Positions 1 to 10,957 are shown, numbered from the stretch's first letter. The stretch: 64,000 nucleotides of DNA from RYN-133 sp963708645 (GCA_963708645.1 CAVPTA010000012.1:3234-67233); one strand, 5' to 3'. Notes: generated from the letters alone by a model not told the origin. A program made the numbers and translations.

Positions 1-686
1 GCCTAGCGGACCAGCCGCCAGTTCGTTGAATTGACGAAAAAGCCATCGATGGCCTGACTGAGTAAATCGCGTGAAATCGTAAGCTCCTTCGTGCACATTC
101 TGCAGGAACGGAGTCTCGGCGTAAACCAACCCGTTCGGTCGTAAGACGCGTCGGACCTCTGCAACAACCTGTGTAGGGTCGAGGACGTGCTCTAGCACTG
201 CCTGAACAACAATCGCATCAAACGTCTGATCTCTGAACGGCATCTGGTGCCCATCTGCGATGACGTCGACATCCTTACTTAGGTAAATGTCGAACGCGAC
301 GAGATCAAATTTCGTCGAGGTGTAGAGAGCCTCCGTACCCTCGCCGCGGGACCCTCCTCCAACGACAAGGACTAGCCCATCGGGCGGCACCGCGTCGATG
401 AGCGCCGAGATATTTTGCTTCGTCACTTTCGGACGTGGACGGGCTAAGCGACGGGCGAAGATGAATGCCGAACGCGTCTCCTCCGGTCGATCGCGCTTGC
501 TCCGTCCGAAGCCACGACATCGGTGACGCGCAGCACCGAGCTCGTGAAATCGACCAACACTGGGACGCCGCCTGCCAGCTCGATAAAGGATGTGCCACAT
601 GCCGTACACATGGATGAACTGAGTACTGCCCGGCAACACGGCGATGCGAGCACTCCTTCAAGCCGCTCGCTCCTTGGGCTCAGCAT
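1..686 (-). CDS. SAM-dependent methyltransferase with Trm112-like N-terminus (partial, frameshifted)
   Basis: The N-terminus (from 686) has paired cysteines (SPCCRAVL, then CTACG) like the zinc-binding Trm112-type segment that precedes some class I methyltransferases. Near 483 the frame breaks. In the next frame the protein continues with a SAM-binding loop (VVGGGSRGEG), an acidic residue after strand 2 (VAFDIY), and the type-11 motifs ADGHQMPF and VVQAVLEHVLDP. It runs off the left edge of the window, so the C-terminus is missing. One missing C in a short C run near 483 would restore a single frame. Its place beside a polysaccharide ligase-like gene suggests modification of a surface glycan or lipid carrier. 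The substrate cannot be read from sequence. Confidence 0.7.
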
Positions 687-782
687 GACTCACAGGCACC
701 CAGGAGACTCGGAGCATCTTCCGAGTCGGACCGAGGGGAGCAAGAATACGTACTCATGCTTTGGCTCATACTCGTGTCCACG

Positions 783-2049
783 CTAGGAAGTCGCCGCGGC
801 TTGCGCTGCTGGTGACAGTATGGGTGTAGATGGATTCCGGGCATCGGCGCCGATCCCAAGTTCACCGATGGTCGGGCGGGATGGCCTGGTCGATAAGCCT
901 GCCGCGATACCCGGTAGCGTCCATAGCCAGGAGGTCGTCTCATACGCCAGAGCCAAGAGGCCGAGCGTGAGCCATGTGATCGATATCAACCATGAGCATG
1001 TGCGACCCACCATTACCTCGCATGACTTCCAGAACGTTCCGACAACCATCGCGATGACGACGCCACCTACGACGTATCCCTGCTCAATTATCATCCTTGA
1101 TAGGTTGCCGCTCACGCCGGCAAGAACCTGGCCGCTGTAGCTGGCTACCGTCGGATGCAGCGTAAAGAGCGTAGTCGTAGCTCCCTTCCCGAGACCAAAC
1201 AGAATCGTCGCGATGTGCGAATTCTGTACGTCGGCCATAACCTTGATCGACGCGAGGCGATCAGCCCATGAGAAGTCCAAGACTCCGCTACGTGTCGCGA
1301 AGAGTGCGTCGATGCGCCACACGCTGACAATGGTCGAAAGGACCATTAGACCGACCCGTGTCCGCGTGACCGGAGAGCGACGAATGAGCAGGACTGCCAG
1401 CGTCGGGAGCCCGACGAGGACTGTCCCGCTGTGTGCCAGCACGGCCGCTGTCCCGGCAAGCACTACGGCCATAAACGTCGACCGACGCTTGTCTTCGCAT
1501 TTTGTCTCAACTAGCACAAGGGCTATGGTCCGTGAGCAGGAGAGTCCCCGCCATGAAGGAGGGCTCTGGAAACCAAGCGAATGCGCGATGCTCGTAATCT
1601 CTAACGACTGTTTGTAAGTTGCCCTCGGCGAGGGTTGAATACCCGGCAAGTCCATTCCTGATGAGAAAATTGGAGCAGTATTCCGCGTGAATACAGGGCG
1701 TACTGGATAAGCGCATAGCTCGCAGTCGCGCAAATGAGCCATGTGAGGCATCGTCGAAGCACGCTAGGTTGCATATTGCGCCCCAACACTATAGCAGCCG
1801 AAAATGGCAGAATATATAAGCCCCATGCAATCAGTCCGTGGATGGCAGGAGGATCGGGTGTACCCGAAACCACCTCCGCAAATGCGGCTATTGTCGGTGC
1901 TAGGCCGAGTGCGAGTGTGACTGGCATATAACGTATGGGTGGCGGGTATCTGAATATAATTGCAAGGGCGGTGAGCGCGCTAACTGGATATTTGAGCTAT
2001 GCCCAAAGTTGACTGCGGCATAGGGGAAGAAGGTAAGCCCCAAGTGCAT
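783..2049 (-). CDS. O-antigen ligase/polymerase-like integral membrane protein (frameshifted)
   Basis: Hydrophobic segments alternate with short loops over about 420 codons, as in Wzy/WaaL-type O-antigen ligases and polymerases. Visible membrane segments include FFPYAAVNFG, LIAWGLYILPFSAAIVLG, AVVLAGTAAVLAH, VGLPTLAVLLI and ISITWLTLGLLALAY. The large periplasmic loop typical of the family could correspond to the stretch around ATRSGVLDFSWADRL. The reading frame breaks near 1980 and again near 1680, and each time the hydrophobic protein continues in another frame. The start at 2049 (MHLGLTFF) is the first plausible one in the most upstream frame. It lies between two methyltransferases on the same strand, which fits a glycan export or assembly locus. 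Family assignment rests on topology rather than a diagnostic motif. Confidence 0.55.
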
Positions 2050-2142
2050 CGAACCGAGGACTGCGATTTCACGGCTGCTACTACCGGCGGCCGGCTGATT
2101 TATGACCTTGAGGTTGCGTTCCTGTGGCGATCGCCGCCATTA

Positions 2143-2870
2143 CTAACATGTCCCGGCTGTTTGGTGCAGTCTCACCAGCAACTGCTCGTGGTGTGGGTTG
2201 TATCCCAGGTATTCCGCGTCAAATGGGGAGGACCCGAGGAATTCTTGGAATGCACGATGCTCATGTGCTTGCCAGCCGGGATAGTTGAAGTATTCGTCGA
2301 ACTGGATGATGGTGCCGTCTACGAATCGGTCCCCAGCTAGATCGAATACAGTTTTGGTCGACGAGTAGAGGTCGGCATCCATGTGGATGAACGCGAACGA
2401 CTCGGTGTGCTCGCGAAGAAAAGTTGGCAGCGAATCTTCGAACCAGCCGATGTGGAGCGGCATCTCCAACCTCAGGCAGTGATTGTTTGAACGAACCACG
2501 TTCGTATCCACTTCGCCAGGATTCAGGAAGTCCTTCAAACGAGTCAAAACCGTGCGCGGGCAGACGCAGTTTTGCGATCTCGCGGTAGCGTCAATCCGCT
2601 AGCGACGCCGAACTCAATAACTAGCCCCTCGGGTGGTGCGAGGTCAACACCGCGACGCAGAAGATTAAGCTTCGCGGCGAGTGCTGTAGAGCCTGCTTCG
2701 GCTACAACGTGGGGCAGCGCGGTGTTAACGAATTCGGCAGTCGTTGAGGCATGTCGCTGACGTTCGCTTTCGATGTCGGTGAGCGCTCCGGCTTCGCTGA
2801 GCGTTCTTGTTCGCGTCGCGATGTTCTGCGCTCGCCGACGGAATGCCTCTAGGGCCGTCTTCTTGGACAC
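2143..2870 (-). CDS. TylF/MycF-type O-methyltransferase (frameshifted)
   Basis: The product resembles macrocin O-methyltransferase TylF and its relatives in polysaccharide and natural-product loci. The SAM-binding strand is VIEFGVASG. The family hallmark GFDSFEGLPESW is present but sits in a different frame (about 2500-2560). The segment HIGWFEDSLPTFL and the metal-site motif IHMDADLYSST follow, and the C-terminus has the usual FDEYFNYPGWQ region. Two breaks are needed, near 2585 (an extra C in CTACCGCGAG) and near 2455. The GTG at 2870 is the conventional start, but the same frame stays open upstream to about 3070. The likely role is O-methylation of a sugar in the neighbouring glycan pathway. 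Confidence 0.7.
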
Positions 2871-3239
2871 CGACGTAGGATACGGGTGTTGGCGGCGGAT
2901 GGCGTCGGCACCTCCGGCGGTTGAGCTGCTCGGTAAGGTCGCAATGTATAGCCCGCGTCGAACGCGGTGCGCCCAGACCTCGTCTGCCCCTGAGATTAGC
3001 GCTATACGTTGATCATGCTGATGTGTCGTTGCGTTAGGCCGTGGCGGCGCCCCTTCCCAGAGGCTGCCGTCTGCGGCCCCTGGTCACGGTCAATTGATCG
3101 CGTCGCGGCGACGCTCCCGTCATGCGAGGCGAGTCCGTCTGGCCGCGCCCGCGTCACGTAGCGCGCAGGCCGTGACCCGTCGAGTCGGAGCGCCGCCAGA
3201 CTCAGCAGGCCGTCGTGGCAAAGGACAGCCGCGGCGTCA
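2871..3239 (-). other. Open upstream extension of the TylF-type gene; no separate gene recognised
   Basis: From about 3070 down to 2871 the minus strand is open in the same frame as the TylF-type protein. It encodes protein-like sequence with the segments RIALISGADEVW and RRGLYIATLP. It could be an N-terminal extension or the tail of an upstream gene fused by another indel. I cannot assign a family and see no good start codon. From 3070 to 3239 I see no supported gene, and this stretch may mark the boundary of the polysaccharide locus. Confidence 0.3.
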
Positions 3240-4164
3240 TCACAGGCTGACTGGTTCAATTGCACGTTCCCTCCTTCCTGTTGCACGCCGGTGCCGCAGG
3301 CTGTCGGCGGTCAGCACGATCAGCGCCAGCCACACCAGGCAGAAGCCGATGAACTCGGCGAACGGCACGTGCTCGTGCCGGATGCCGACGCCGACGAGGA
3401 ACTGCAGCACCGGCGTCAGGTACTGCAGCAGCCCGACCACCGACAGCGGCAGGCGTCGGGTGGCGGCGGCGAAGAACAGCAGCGGCACGGCGGTGACCAC
3501 GCCGCTGCCGGCGAGCAGCAGGGTGTTGCCGATGCCGTGGTGGCCGAAGGCGAGGTCGCCGTGGCCGGCGACGACGAGCGAGCGCGATGGCCGAGGGGAT
3601 CGCGAGCACGCTCGTCTCGACGGCCAGCGAGTCGGCGGCGCCGACGGCGGCCTGCTTCTTCAGGAAGCCGTAGAGGCCGAACGAGGCGGCCAGGGTGAGG
3701 GCGATCCAGGGCGGGCGGCCGTAGTCGACGGCGATCACCACGACCGCGGCGGTGCCGATGCCGACGGCGACCCACTGGGCGGGGCGCAGCCGCTCCTTCA
3801 GGATCACCACGCCGAGCAGGATCGTGAACAGCGGGTTGATGAAGTAGCCGAGGCTGCACTCGACCACGTGGCCGCTGTTGACGCCCCAGATGTAGACGGC
3901 CCAGTTGACGGTGATCAGGCAGCCGCGGTGGCCAGGCGGCGTGAACTGGAGCGGTTGCGCAGCACCCGGCGCACGCCGGCGAAGCCGCGGGTCACCGCGA
4001 TCAGCGCCGCGACGAACACGAGCGACCAGAGAATCCGGTCGGCCAGGATCTCGACGCCAGCCCGCCGGCTCGAGCAGCGGGAAGAAGAGCGGGAACAGCC
4101 CCCAGAGCAGGTACGCGCCCAGTCCGTAGCCGAGACCGGCGCGGGTGTCGCTCGCGTCGGTCAC
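3240..4164 (-). CDS. rarD: RarD-type EamA-family transporter (frameshifted)
   Basis: This is a ten-helix drug/metabolite (EamA) transporter of the RarD subgroup. The N-terminus GYGLGAYLLWGLFPLFF is the RarD signature. In a second frame the segment VEILADRILWSLVFV follows, also diagnostic. Next come NWAVYIWGVNSGHVVECSLGYFINPL and the C-terminal helices VVGLLQYLTPVLQFLVGV. Three breaks (near 4060, 3950 and 3590) separate these pieces, but order and spacing are as in intact homologues of about 300 residues. The natural substrate of RarD proteins is not firmly established. The gene is monocistronic and ends just before the glycan locus. Confidence 0.8.
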
Positions 4165-4174
4165 GTCCTCGAAT

Positions 4175-6923
4175 CTACGAGCCGAACCGCCGCAATTCCC
4201 CGGCCAATGCGAGCTGTGTGGTCAGCGCCTCCCGGTAGGCCGCGCCGAAACGCGAGCCGAGCCGCGAGACCGGGAGCGCACCGAACGGCGAGACCGCCGG
4301 CAACGTGAACCGCGAACCGAACGGGGTCGGGGTTGCCGAGGCCGGCCGGCGTTCGATCACCCGTCCGTCGACCACGAGCTCGCGCCAGGCCGGACGGCGC
4401 ACGGCGGGCAGCGCAGCCGCCGTCCGAGGCGAGCTGGCGACCTGCGGCGGCAGCGTGAGGTCAGGCGCGGTGGTGGTCGACCCACCCGACAGGCTCAGAT
4501 CACTGCCCAGGCAAGCGTTCTCGTAGCCCTTGGCGTTGCGGGCGCACACCTGCGCCTGCCCCGGACGGATCGAGTGGATCGCGTACCGGCCACTCGGGTC
4601 GGTCAGGTTGTCAGCGAACGGGGACGGCGCCGGGCCGTCGAACGGGTCGATGACAGACCCGAACTGCGGTGAGATGTCATCGACGGCCGACCCGCTGATG
4701 TGCAGCTCGGCGTTGCGAATACCGTGGCCGGCCTGGTTGATCACCCGTCCGGTCACCGCCGCACCGTCGTCGAGCGCGAGCGACGCCGACCCGGGGTGGC
4801 TCGGTGAGGCCGCGATCGAGTACGTCGAACCGGTGCACTTGTCGGCGTAGCCGGTCGGCGACGTCCCGGTGACTCGGGCGGCGTAGTAGCCGAGCGCACA
4901 TACGGCGTAGTTCGTCGAGCGAGTCACCGCGATGGTCGCCTGCCCGCCCCCGTTGGTCATGTTGACCGAGTCGACGCCGACGCGATGCTTGCCGAAGATC
5001 GGCTGCGGCGGGCACGCGTACTGGTTGGTGCAGCTGCGCAGGGCGGCAACCTCGACGCCGGACAGCGGGTGTCCTGATGCGTCGGTGACCCGGACGTGGA
5101 TGAGCGCCGGGTTGAGAAGTCGGAGGTCGAGGCCACGCACCGTGTGCGCGGCCGTGATCGTTACGGGACGCCGAACGCACCGCGACACGTCCGTGGCGTA
5201 AGCGTTGAGGGTGCGATCGGCGCATGCCTGGTAGTGGCCGGGAGCGAGGTCGGTGAGGCGGTACCGCCCGTCCTGCCCGGTCGTGGTCTCGCCGTAACTG
5301 CGCTGGGGTGTGTTGCCCACTGGCGCGAAGAACACGTCGACCCCGCGTAGCGGGTGCCCGGCGCCGTCGGTGATCCGTCCGGTGGCGGCCCCGCCGGCCG
5401 CCATCGTCTGATCGACGCCGATGCGGTCACGCCCGGCCACGGCAGTGACGCGGCGTTTCGGGCAGGCGCTGGTCACGCCGGTCGCATCGCCGCGCGTGGC
5501 CGAGTTGTGCCCGATGAAGCACAGGCGGTAGTTGCCGCTCGGCAGACCGGCGAGCGAGAAGTAGCCGCGCTGGTCTGTCGGCAGTTCCTCACTGAACTGT
5601 CGACCGACGCTCACGGCGACGAGCGCGTTCGGCACGCCGCGTCCGGACGGGCCGACCAGACGGCCACTGAGCGCGCCACCGGTCTTCAGCTTGAGCGACG
5701 CGTTCGTGCGGTGGCCGGCGACGACCGTGCGCACCACGCACGTCGGCTGCAGACCCAGCGGGCCGCCGGTGTTGGCAACGGCGCACACATGCCAGCGTCC
5801 CGGTGCGAGACCGGACGCCGTGAACCGGCCGTCGCGGAAGATCGGCAGGAACGCGCCTCCGCCGGCCCGGTTCGAGGTCACGTCGACGAAGCCGACGCCG
5901 CGCAGCGGTCGTCCGGACGCCGCGCTGATGCGGCCGAAGATCGTTCCCGTCGCGCTGGTGACCTTCGTCAGCTCGACTGTCGCCGCGGTGGTCGTGTGCC
6001 CGGGGCCGGTGGCCACCGAGGTCGACGAGCACTGTGAGCGGTATCCCGCGCCGGAGAAGCACGGGACGACGGCGTTCGAGTCGAGGCCTCGCAGGGTGTA
6101 CGTCCCGTTGCGGTCGGTGCCGGTCGAGCTGCCGCCGCCGTAGAGGGAGCCGTAGCCGAAGCTCGGCTGAAGATAGGGCTGCGGGTTCTGCGCGGTGACC
6201 ACAACTCCGGGCACCGGGTGTCCGGCCTTGTCGGTCACGGTTCCGGTCACGACGCCCGCGGACGAGAGGGCGAAACCGAGAGAGCGCACGTGATGCGCCG
6301 CTACCGAGATCGTGCGGGTCAACCGCCGAGTAACCGGTCGCGTCGGTGGCGCCGCCGGTCGCGAACGTGCCGTCGGCGTCGACCAGGTATCTGCCCGCCG
6401 GGACGGTGATCCGGAATCGGCCGTCAGTTCCGGTGGTCGCCCCGCGGTCTTCGTCGGACGCGAGCCCGTAGGCGTCGACGAATGCCGACCGCAACGGATG
6501 CCCGGCCTTGTCGGTGACGCGTCCGCTGATCGTGCCGGTCGCGGGCTTCGCGCGGTGGGGCGGCTTCGTGGCGAACGAGATCTTCGCCGGCCTGGACAGC
6601 ACGCCTGCGTGGCGCGTCCAGACGCTGACCGAGTACTCGCTGCCCGGACGCAGCCCGCGCAGCGTTGCGGTATGCGCCGTCCGGGCCAGGTCGATCTTGC
6701 GGCCCTGGCCGGGAGTTGCCGGCGCGGCGCTGCCACGCACCAGCCGGGCGACGACGCGGTCGATGCCCTTCGGGTTGGTCCACTGCAGGTGCACCGGCCC
6801 GCTGAGCTCGTACGGCGCGAGGTGGGTGACCGGCGAGGGCGCTTTCGGACGTGCCGCCGCTACTGCTGCTTGTGCAGGCAGGACGAGGACGAGGGCAGTG
6901 CAGACGGCGAGCAGGCGACGCAT
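4175..6923 (-). CDS. Large secreted protein with N-terminal fibronectin-III-like and carboxypeptidase-regulatory-like repeats (paralogue 1, frameshifted)
   Basis: A signal peptide (MRRLLAVCTALVLVLPAQAA) is followed by a fibronectin type III-like domain (about residues 30-115: PVHLQWTNPKG ... GLRPGSEYSVSVW). Then come about seven carboxypeptidase-regulatory-like beta-sandwich repeats recognised by VTDKAGHPL, G.DGRF, LAPGRW and GRI/GRV steps. Many repeats carry a Cys after the last strand (YRLCFIG, YQACADR, AQVCARN) and a second Cys 12-20 residues later, which suggests disulfides outside the cell. One break near 6315 separates the N-terminal frame from the rest. The C-terminus has no sorting signal or membrane anchor that I can see. 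No catalytic motif is visible, so an adhesive or structural surface role is inferred. A close paralogue lies immediately upstream. Confidence 0.75.
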
Positions 6924-6938
6924 CGAAACTCCGCGGGG

Positions 6939-9234
6939 TTATGGGTGGTTGGGACGAACGACGAGGTGCCCGTCGATGACGCTGACGGTGATTCGCCGGA
7001 CGGGCCCGTGGGAGTTGTTAGCAGTGGGACGGGTCGCCGGACGGGCGGTCGACGCGCCGGCGAGCTGCAGCGTGGGCGCGGTCGTCACCGAACCGCCGGT
7101 CAGGCTCAGGTCGCTCGACAGGCAGCCGTCCTGGTAACCGGTGGCGTTGCGCGCGCACAGTTGAGCCTGGCCCGGACGCACCGAGTGAATCGTGTAGCGA
7201 CCGTGCGCGTCGGTCAGGCTGTCGATGTCCGGGCCTATGTTGTAGCTGTCGGTGTAGTACGACCACGTATCGGGTGACAGGTCATCGACCGGCGAGCCCG
7301 TCAGGTGCATCTGCGCGTTCGGAATCGGGTCGCCGTGGGCGTTGGTGACCTGTCCGGTCACGATCGCGCCGGGACGCAGGACGATGTGCACCGCCGTGAC
7401 GGCGTCGCGTGTTGCCGTGATCGAGAACGTCGACCCGGTGCACTTGTCGCCGTAGCCGGTCGGCGAATTCCCGATCGGTGTCGCTGCGTAGTAGGCGAGG
7501 GCGCACACGGCGAACTTGCCGCCGTGGGTGGTCACGATGCTGCCGATGCCGCGCTGGTTGGTCATGTTCACGGCGTTGACGGTGGTGCCGCGCGATCCGA
7601 ACACCGGGTGGCGCGCGCACCACTGGCCCCGGCACGGCTGCAGGGCGGCGACTTCGACACCGCTGAGCTTGTGCCCTGCCGTGTCGGTGACCGTCACGCG
7701 CAGGCGGGTGACTGCGGGAAAGTGCAGGTCGATGCCGCGGATCGTCCCGCCGGCGGTGGCGGTCACGCGTTTCGGGCTGCAGACCGTCCGGAAGCTGTAG
7801 AGCAGATCGAGGTTTTCTGCACATACGCGGTAGGCGACGCCGGGCGTGAGATCGGTGACGCGGAAGCGTCCGTGCTGGTCGGTGAGGGCCGTCCGTCCAC
7901 CGTTCGCGCCGTCGACGAACACGAACGTGCGCTGGTGTCCGATGCCGCTGACCTGACCCGCGACCGCGCCGCCACGCTTCAGCTTGGCGCGCAGCCCGTG
8001 CGTGATGCGACCGACGACCACATGCACGGTGTGCGCCAGGCAGCCCCCGCGAACACCAGTCGGATCACCGGGAACGGCCGTCTGGTGGGGATCCCAGCAC
8101 ACCTTGTAGTCGCCGGTCGGCAGGCCGCCCACGGTGAAGTTGCCGGTGCCGTTCGTCTGGGCCTCGCTCAATCCGTTGCTGCGCGCCGGGACGTGGTCGA
8201 GGCTCACCAGCAGGTGCGGCACCCCTCGTCCGGACGGCCCGATGATCCGTCCGCGCGCCGCGCCGCCGGGACGCAGGCGCACGTCGGCGTGCGTGCTGTG
8301 ATCGACGACGAGCGTCACCGCGCGGCAGGTGTGCATGAGGCCGAGGCCGCCCCGCGACGAGCTCGAGTCGCCGCACAGCCGATACCGTCCGGCGGGCTCG
8401 CCCGTCAGGACGAATCGTCCCTGCCGGTCGGTGTAGGCGAAGTCGTCGTGCGAGCCGTTGAGCTGGTGCAACTCGATTGTCTCGTCGGGCGCCGGTCGGC
8501 CCGCGACGATCGGTGACCGCGCCCCGCAGTGTCGCGCCCTGCGCCGAGATCAGCGCGGTCGTCGGGACGGTCGCGACCTTGCCCGGGGCAGGCGCCGCCG
8601 AGGCGGAGGAACACCGGGGCTGGTAGCCGACGGCGTCATGGTCACCGCCGCTTGCCTGGGACGGGTCGAAACAGGTGATGACCGCGTCCGGGGTCATGCC
8701 CTTGAAGGTGTACGTGCCGCTCGCGTCGGTGCGGACCGTCGCGGTCTCGTACGAGATGGCAAGAAGCGATCCGACGTCGGGCTGGAGGTAGGTGTCCGGC
8801 GGTTGCCACGCGACGCGGACGTTGCGCAACGGGTGTCCGTCGGCGTCGGTCACGACGCCGCGGACGGCGCCGGCGGTCGGCAGCGCGTACGTCCCGCTGT
8901 TGCGGTGGGCGCCGGCCGCGACGGTCACGGTGTGCCGGACGGCGCCGTAGCCGGTGGCGTCGGAAACTCCGCCGGACGCCTTGTGGCCGTCGACGTACAC
9001 GTCGTACCGGCCGGCGGGCACGTGCAGGGTGAAGCGTCCGTCGGAGTTGGTGTGCGTCCGGATGTCTCGGAAGTTGAGGTAGGCGTCGACGCTCGCGTCG
9101 GTCAGCGGGTGTCCGGCCGTGTCGGTGGCGGTGCCGGAGATCGTGGCGGTGGTCGTCGTTACGGGCTGAGCGACTGCTGCCTGCGCCGGTAGCGCGACGA
9201 TGACGGCGGCGCAGGCCGCCAGGACACGACGCAT
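6939..9234 (-). CDS. Secreted carboxypeptidase-regulatory-like repeat protein (paralogue 2, frameshifted)
   Basis: This tandem paralogue of the downstream gene has a signal peptide (MRRVLAACAAVIVALPAQAA) but lacks the fibronectin-like domain. The repeats follow the same grammar (ATDTAGHPL, NSDGRFTLHVPAGRY, VTDADGHPLRNV). Near the C-terminus VNMTNQRG ... SPTGYGDKCTGST is nearly identical to paralogue 1. Paired cysteines recur at repeat ends (YRLCGDSS/MHTC, YKVCWDP/RGGC, YRVCAEN/RTVC, AQLCARN/QDGC). One break near 8510 looks like an extra T in GATCG. The stop lies only 15 bases before the start of paralogue 1, so the two are probably co-transcribed. Duplication followed by gain or loss of the fibronectin domain is the simplest history. 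Confidence 0.75.
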
Positions 9235-9298
9235 TGCAGAACCCTCCCGGCGCGGCAGTCAATGCGCCGCGCAGGGATCGTAAGCGACAAGATCGTCT

Positions 9299-9583
9299 CT
9301 AGCCAGCGCTGTCGCTGCCGTGTTCGGTTTCCCATTGGTCGAGCTGCTCGTTGAGCGCGCGCATGAGCTCCCACGCCTGGCTGGTCGGGATGCGCACCCG
9401 GCTCACGATTCGGGCATTGATCTCGGTCATGCCCTCGCCCGGCGTCGGGGGATGGGTGACCACGGCGAAGTCGAGCACGAACCCGTCCGCGCCGTGCCAC
9501 ACGCCCGCGAAGTTCGCGTACGTACCGGCCTCCTGCTCCGGCGGCAGGCTCATGTTGATCTGGGCGGGACTCGGCTCGGCCAT
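9299..9583 (-). CDS. DUF3467 domain protein
   Basis: A short cytoplasmic protein of about 94 residues with the DUF3467 pattern: INMSLPPEQEAGTYANF, then VLDFAVVTHPP, then INARIVSRVRIPTSQAWELMRAL. Homologues are widespread in bacteria and have no established biochemical role. The ATG at 9583 is chosen because the conserved block begins directly after it. The open frame extends further upstream, but only through repeat-rich sequence. It is transcribed toward the secreted-repeat genes and starts next to the hairpin repeats at 9666-9787. Confidence 0.8.
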   Translation of the reverse strand: MAEPSPAQINMSLPPEQEAGTYANFAGVWHGADGFVLDFAVVTHPPTPGEGMTEINARIVSRVRIPTSQAWELMRALNEQLDQWETEHGSDSAG

Positions 9584-9665
9584 GCCCTCGACGGTACCGG
9601 CGGACGGTGGTCGGCCACCTGCGGCCGACGTCGTGGGCCCCGCGGTTGCGTCGTCGGTCCGCCAC

Positions 9666-9787
9666 ACTTTGCATCCGGCAATGTCGCTGATCGATCGTCA
9701 AACGGTCGATCGAGCGACATTGCCGAATGCAAAGTCGACTCCAGCGACGATGCCGGGTGCAAAGTCGACTCCAGCGACGATGCCGGG
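9666..9787. repeat. Hairpin and direct repeats, family 1 (right of DUF559 gene A)
   Basis: Positions 9666-9688 and 9713-9735 are inverted copies of ACTTTGCATCCGGCAATGTC plus three bases, with one mismatch over 23 bases and an inner GATC-rich palindrome. They are followed by two perfect 30-base direct repeats (9728-9757 and 9758-9787) that contain the same TGCAAAGT core and an ATGCCGGG end. The same core recurs at 10853-10957 on the other side of the gene at 9808-10818, so the elements bracket that gene. Confidence 0.85.
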
Positions 9788-9807
9788 TGCGGTGTCGGCA
9801 CGCATCG

Positions 9808-10818
9808 TCAGCCAGGAAGGACGGACCAGCGGCGCTCGGGTGAGCCGGGCCGGGCGCCGCGGGCAAATCCGAGCTGGAGCCGACGAGCGACCGCGCCGAA
9901 TCGTCGCAGGTCTGCCCAGCCCCAATCGACGACGATCAGCCCGAGACTCTCGAGCAGGTGGGTCTTCTCGTCGCGCTTGTCGCGTTGCGCTGGGTCGTCC
10001 GCCCACTTCATCGCGCCGTCCGCCTCGCCGGCGACGCCGAATGCGTCCCAGTAGAAGTCACACCGCGCCACGATCGCTCCGGACGGATCGCATATGCGCG
10101 CCTGAGGTCGCGGCGCCGGCAATCGGTGTTGGCTGCAGCGCAACCGACTCACGGATTCCAGCGGTGATTCGGTCCGAGCGTCGGCGAAATCGGCGACCCA
10201 GCGGGCTTTCTTGATTCCGGGCCAGCACTGTTGCTGCCCCAGGACGATCGCGAGCTGTTCGTCGGTGATCAGTCGCTCGTGGAGGGCGAAGTCCGCGGCC
10301 GCGAGGCCGGCGACGAGGCCGTGCTCGCGTGCGAGGTCGATCACGGTGCGCGCGATCGGAAGAATACGGTCGCCGTCGATCGCCACCACCTCATCCAGCG
10401 TTGCACGATGGAGGTGGACCTTGGCCAGTGACCGCAACGCTGTACCGGCCCCGACGGTGACGCACGGCTGGTCGATGGCGCGGCCGACGACCGGGACCCC
10501 GTGCGCGATTGCCGCAGAGGCGTGACTCAACATCGCCCGATCGCACGCCGCGGCCGCGCCCCGAGCTGCGCGTAGGTTCGCCATCCGCGACCGCTCGTGG
10601 CGCGGAGAATCAGGGATGCCGGCAGCGTCGAACACGCCTTGTTGAAGCCGCTCCCACCGTTGCGACCGGACGGCGTGACGTTGGGCGGAGGCCGTCCAGC
10701 TCCGGGCGCGAGCGGTAGCCGAAGTGAAGGGCACTTGAGGAACATCGCGATCGATCACCCGATCACCGTGCGCGCTGCGCGCGATTTCGCGCCCGCGAGC
10801 GTCCACAACAGCCACCAT
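9808..10818 (-). CDS. DUF559/AbiEi-like protein with PD-(D/E)XK nuclease-fold C-terminus (copy A)
   Basis: About 336 residues. The N-terminal half is AbiEi-like (RSQRWERLQQGVF, then AMLSHASAAIAHGVPVVG, then PIARTVIDLAREHGLVAGLAAAD). The C-terminal half has the DUF559 Vsr-like pattern: ESPLESVSRL, an acidic strand ARCDFYW, and GEADGAMKW. This layout is common in actinobacteria, where members are annotated as AbiEi-family antitoxins or endonuclease-domain proteins. Function is unproven. The ATG at 10818 is chosen because the frame further upstream only translates the repeats at 10853-10957. No AbiEii-type nucleotidyltransferase partner lies nearby. Hairpin repeats of one family bracket the gene on both sides. 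Confidence 0.75.
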   Translation of the reverse strand: MVAVVDARGREIARSAHGDRVIDRDVPQVPFTSATARARSWTASAQRHAVRSQRWERLQQGVFDAAGIPDSPRHERSRMANLRAARGAAAACDRAMLSHASAAIAHGVPVVGRAIDQPCVTVGAGTALRSLAKVHLHRATLDEVVAIDGDRILPIARTVIDLAREHGLVAGLAAADFALHERLITDEQLAIVLGQQQCWPGIKKARWVADFADARTESPLESVSRLRCSQHRLPAPRPQARICDPSGAIVARCDFYWDAFGVAGEADGAMKWADDPAQRDKRDEKTHLLESLGLIVVDWGWADLRRFGAVARRLQLGFARGARPGSPERRWSVLPG

Positions 10819-10852
10819 CGTCCACAGATCGGCGGGTGGGGTTGCAGCGAGC

Positions 10853-10957
10853 GCGACTTTGCATCCAGCAATGCCGCTCACCGGCGACTTTGCATCCAGC
10901 AATGTCGCTGGAAAGGGCCAATCATCGCTGGCCGACGACATTGCTGCGTGCAAAGTC
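10853..10957. repeat. Hairpin and direct repeats, family 1 (left of DUF559 gene A start)
   Basis: Two direct copies of GCGACTTTGCATCCAGCAAT plus CGCT-type ends lie at 10853-10878 and 10884-10909, and an inverted copy (CGACATTGCTGCGTGCAAAG) lies at 10936-10957. They share the ACTTTGCATCC core with the elements at 9666-9787. The inverted arrangement can fold into a hairpin between 10884 and 10957. Confidence 0.85.

Noticed and set aside
9728..9787. Possible CRISPR array
   Set aside because: The two 30-base units are directly adjacent without spacers and there are no cas genes. They belong to the hairpin-repeat family around DUF559 gene A.
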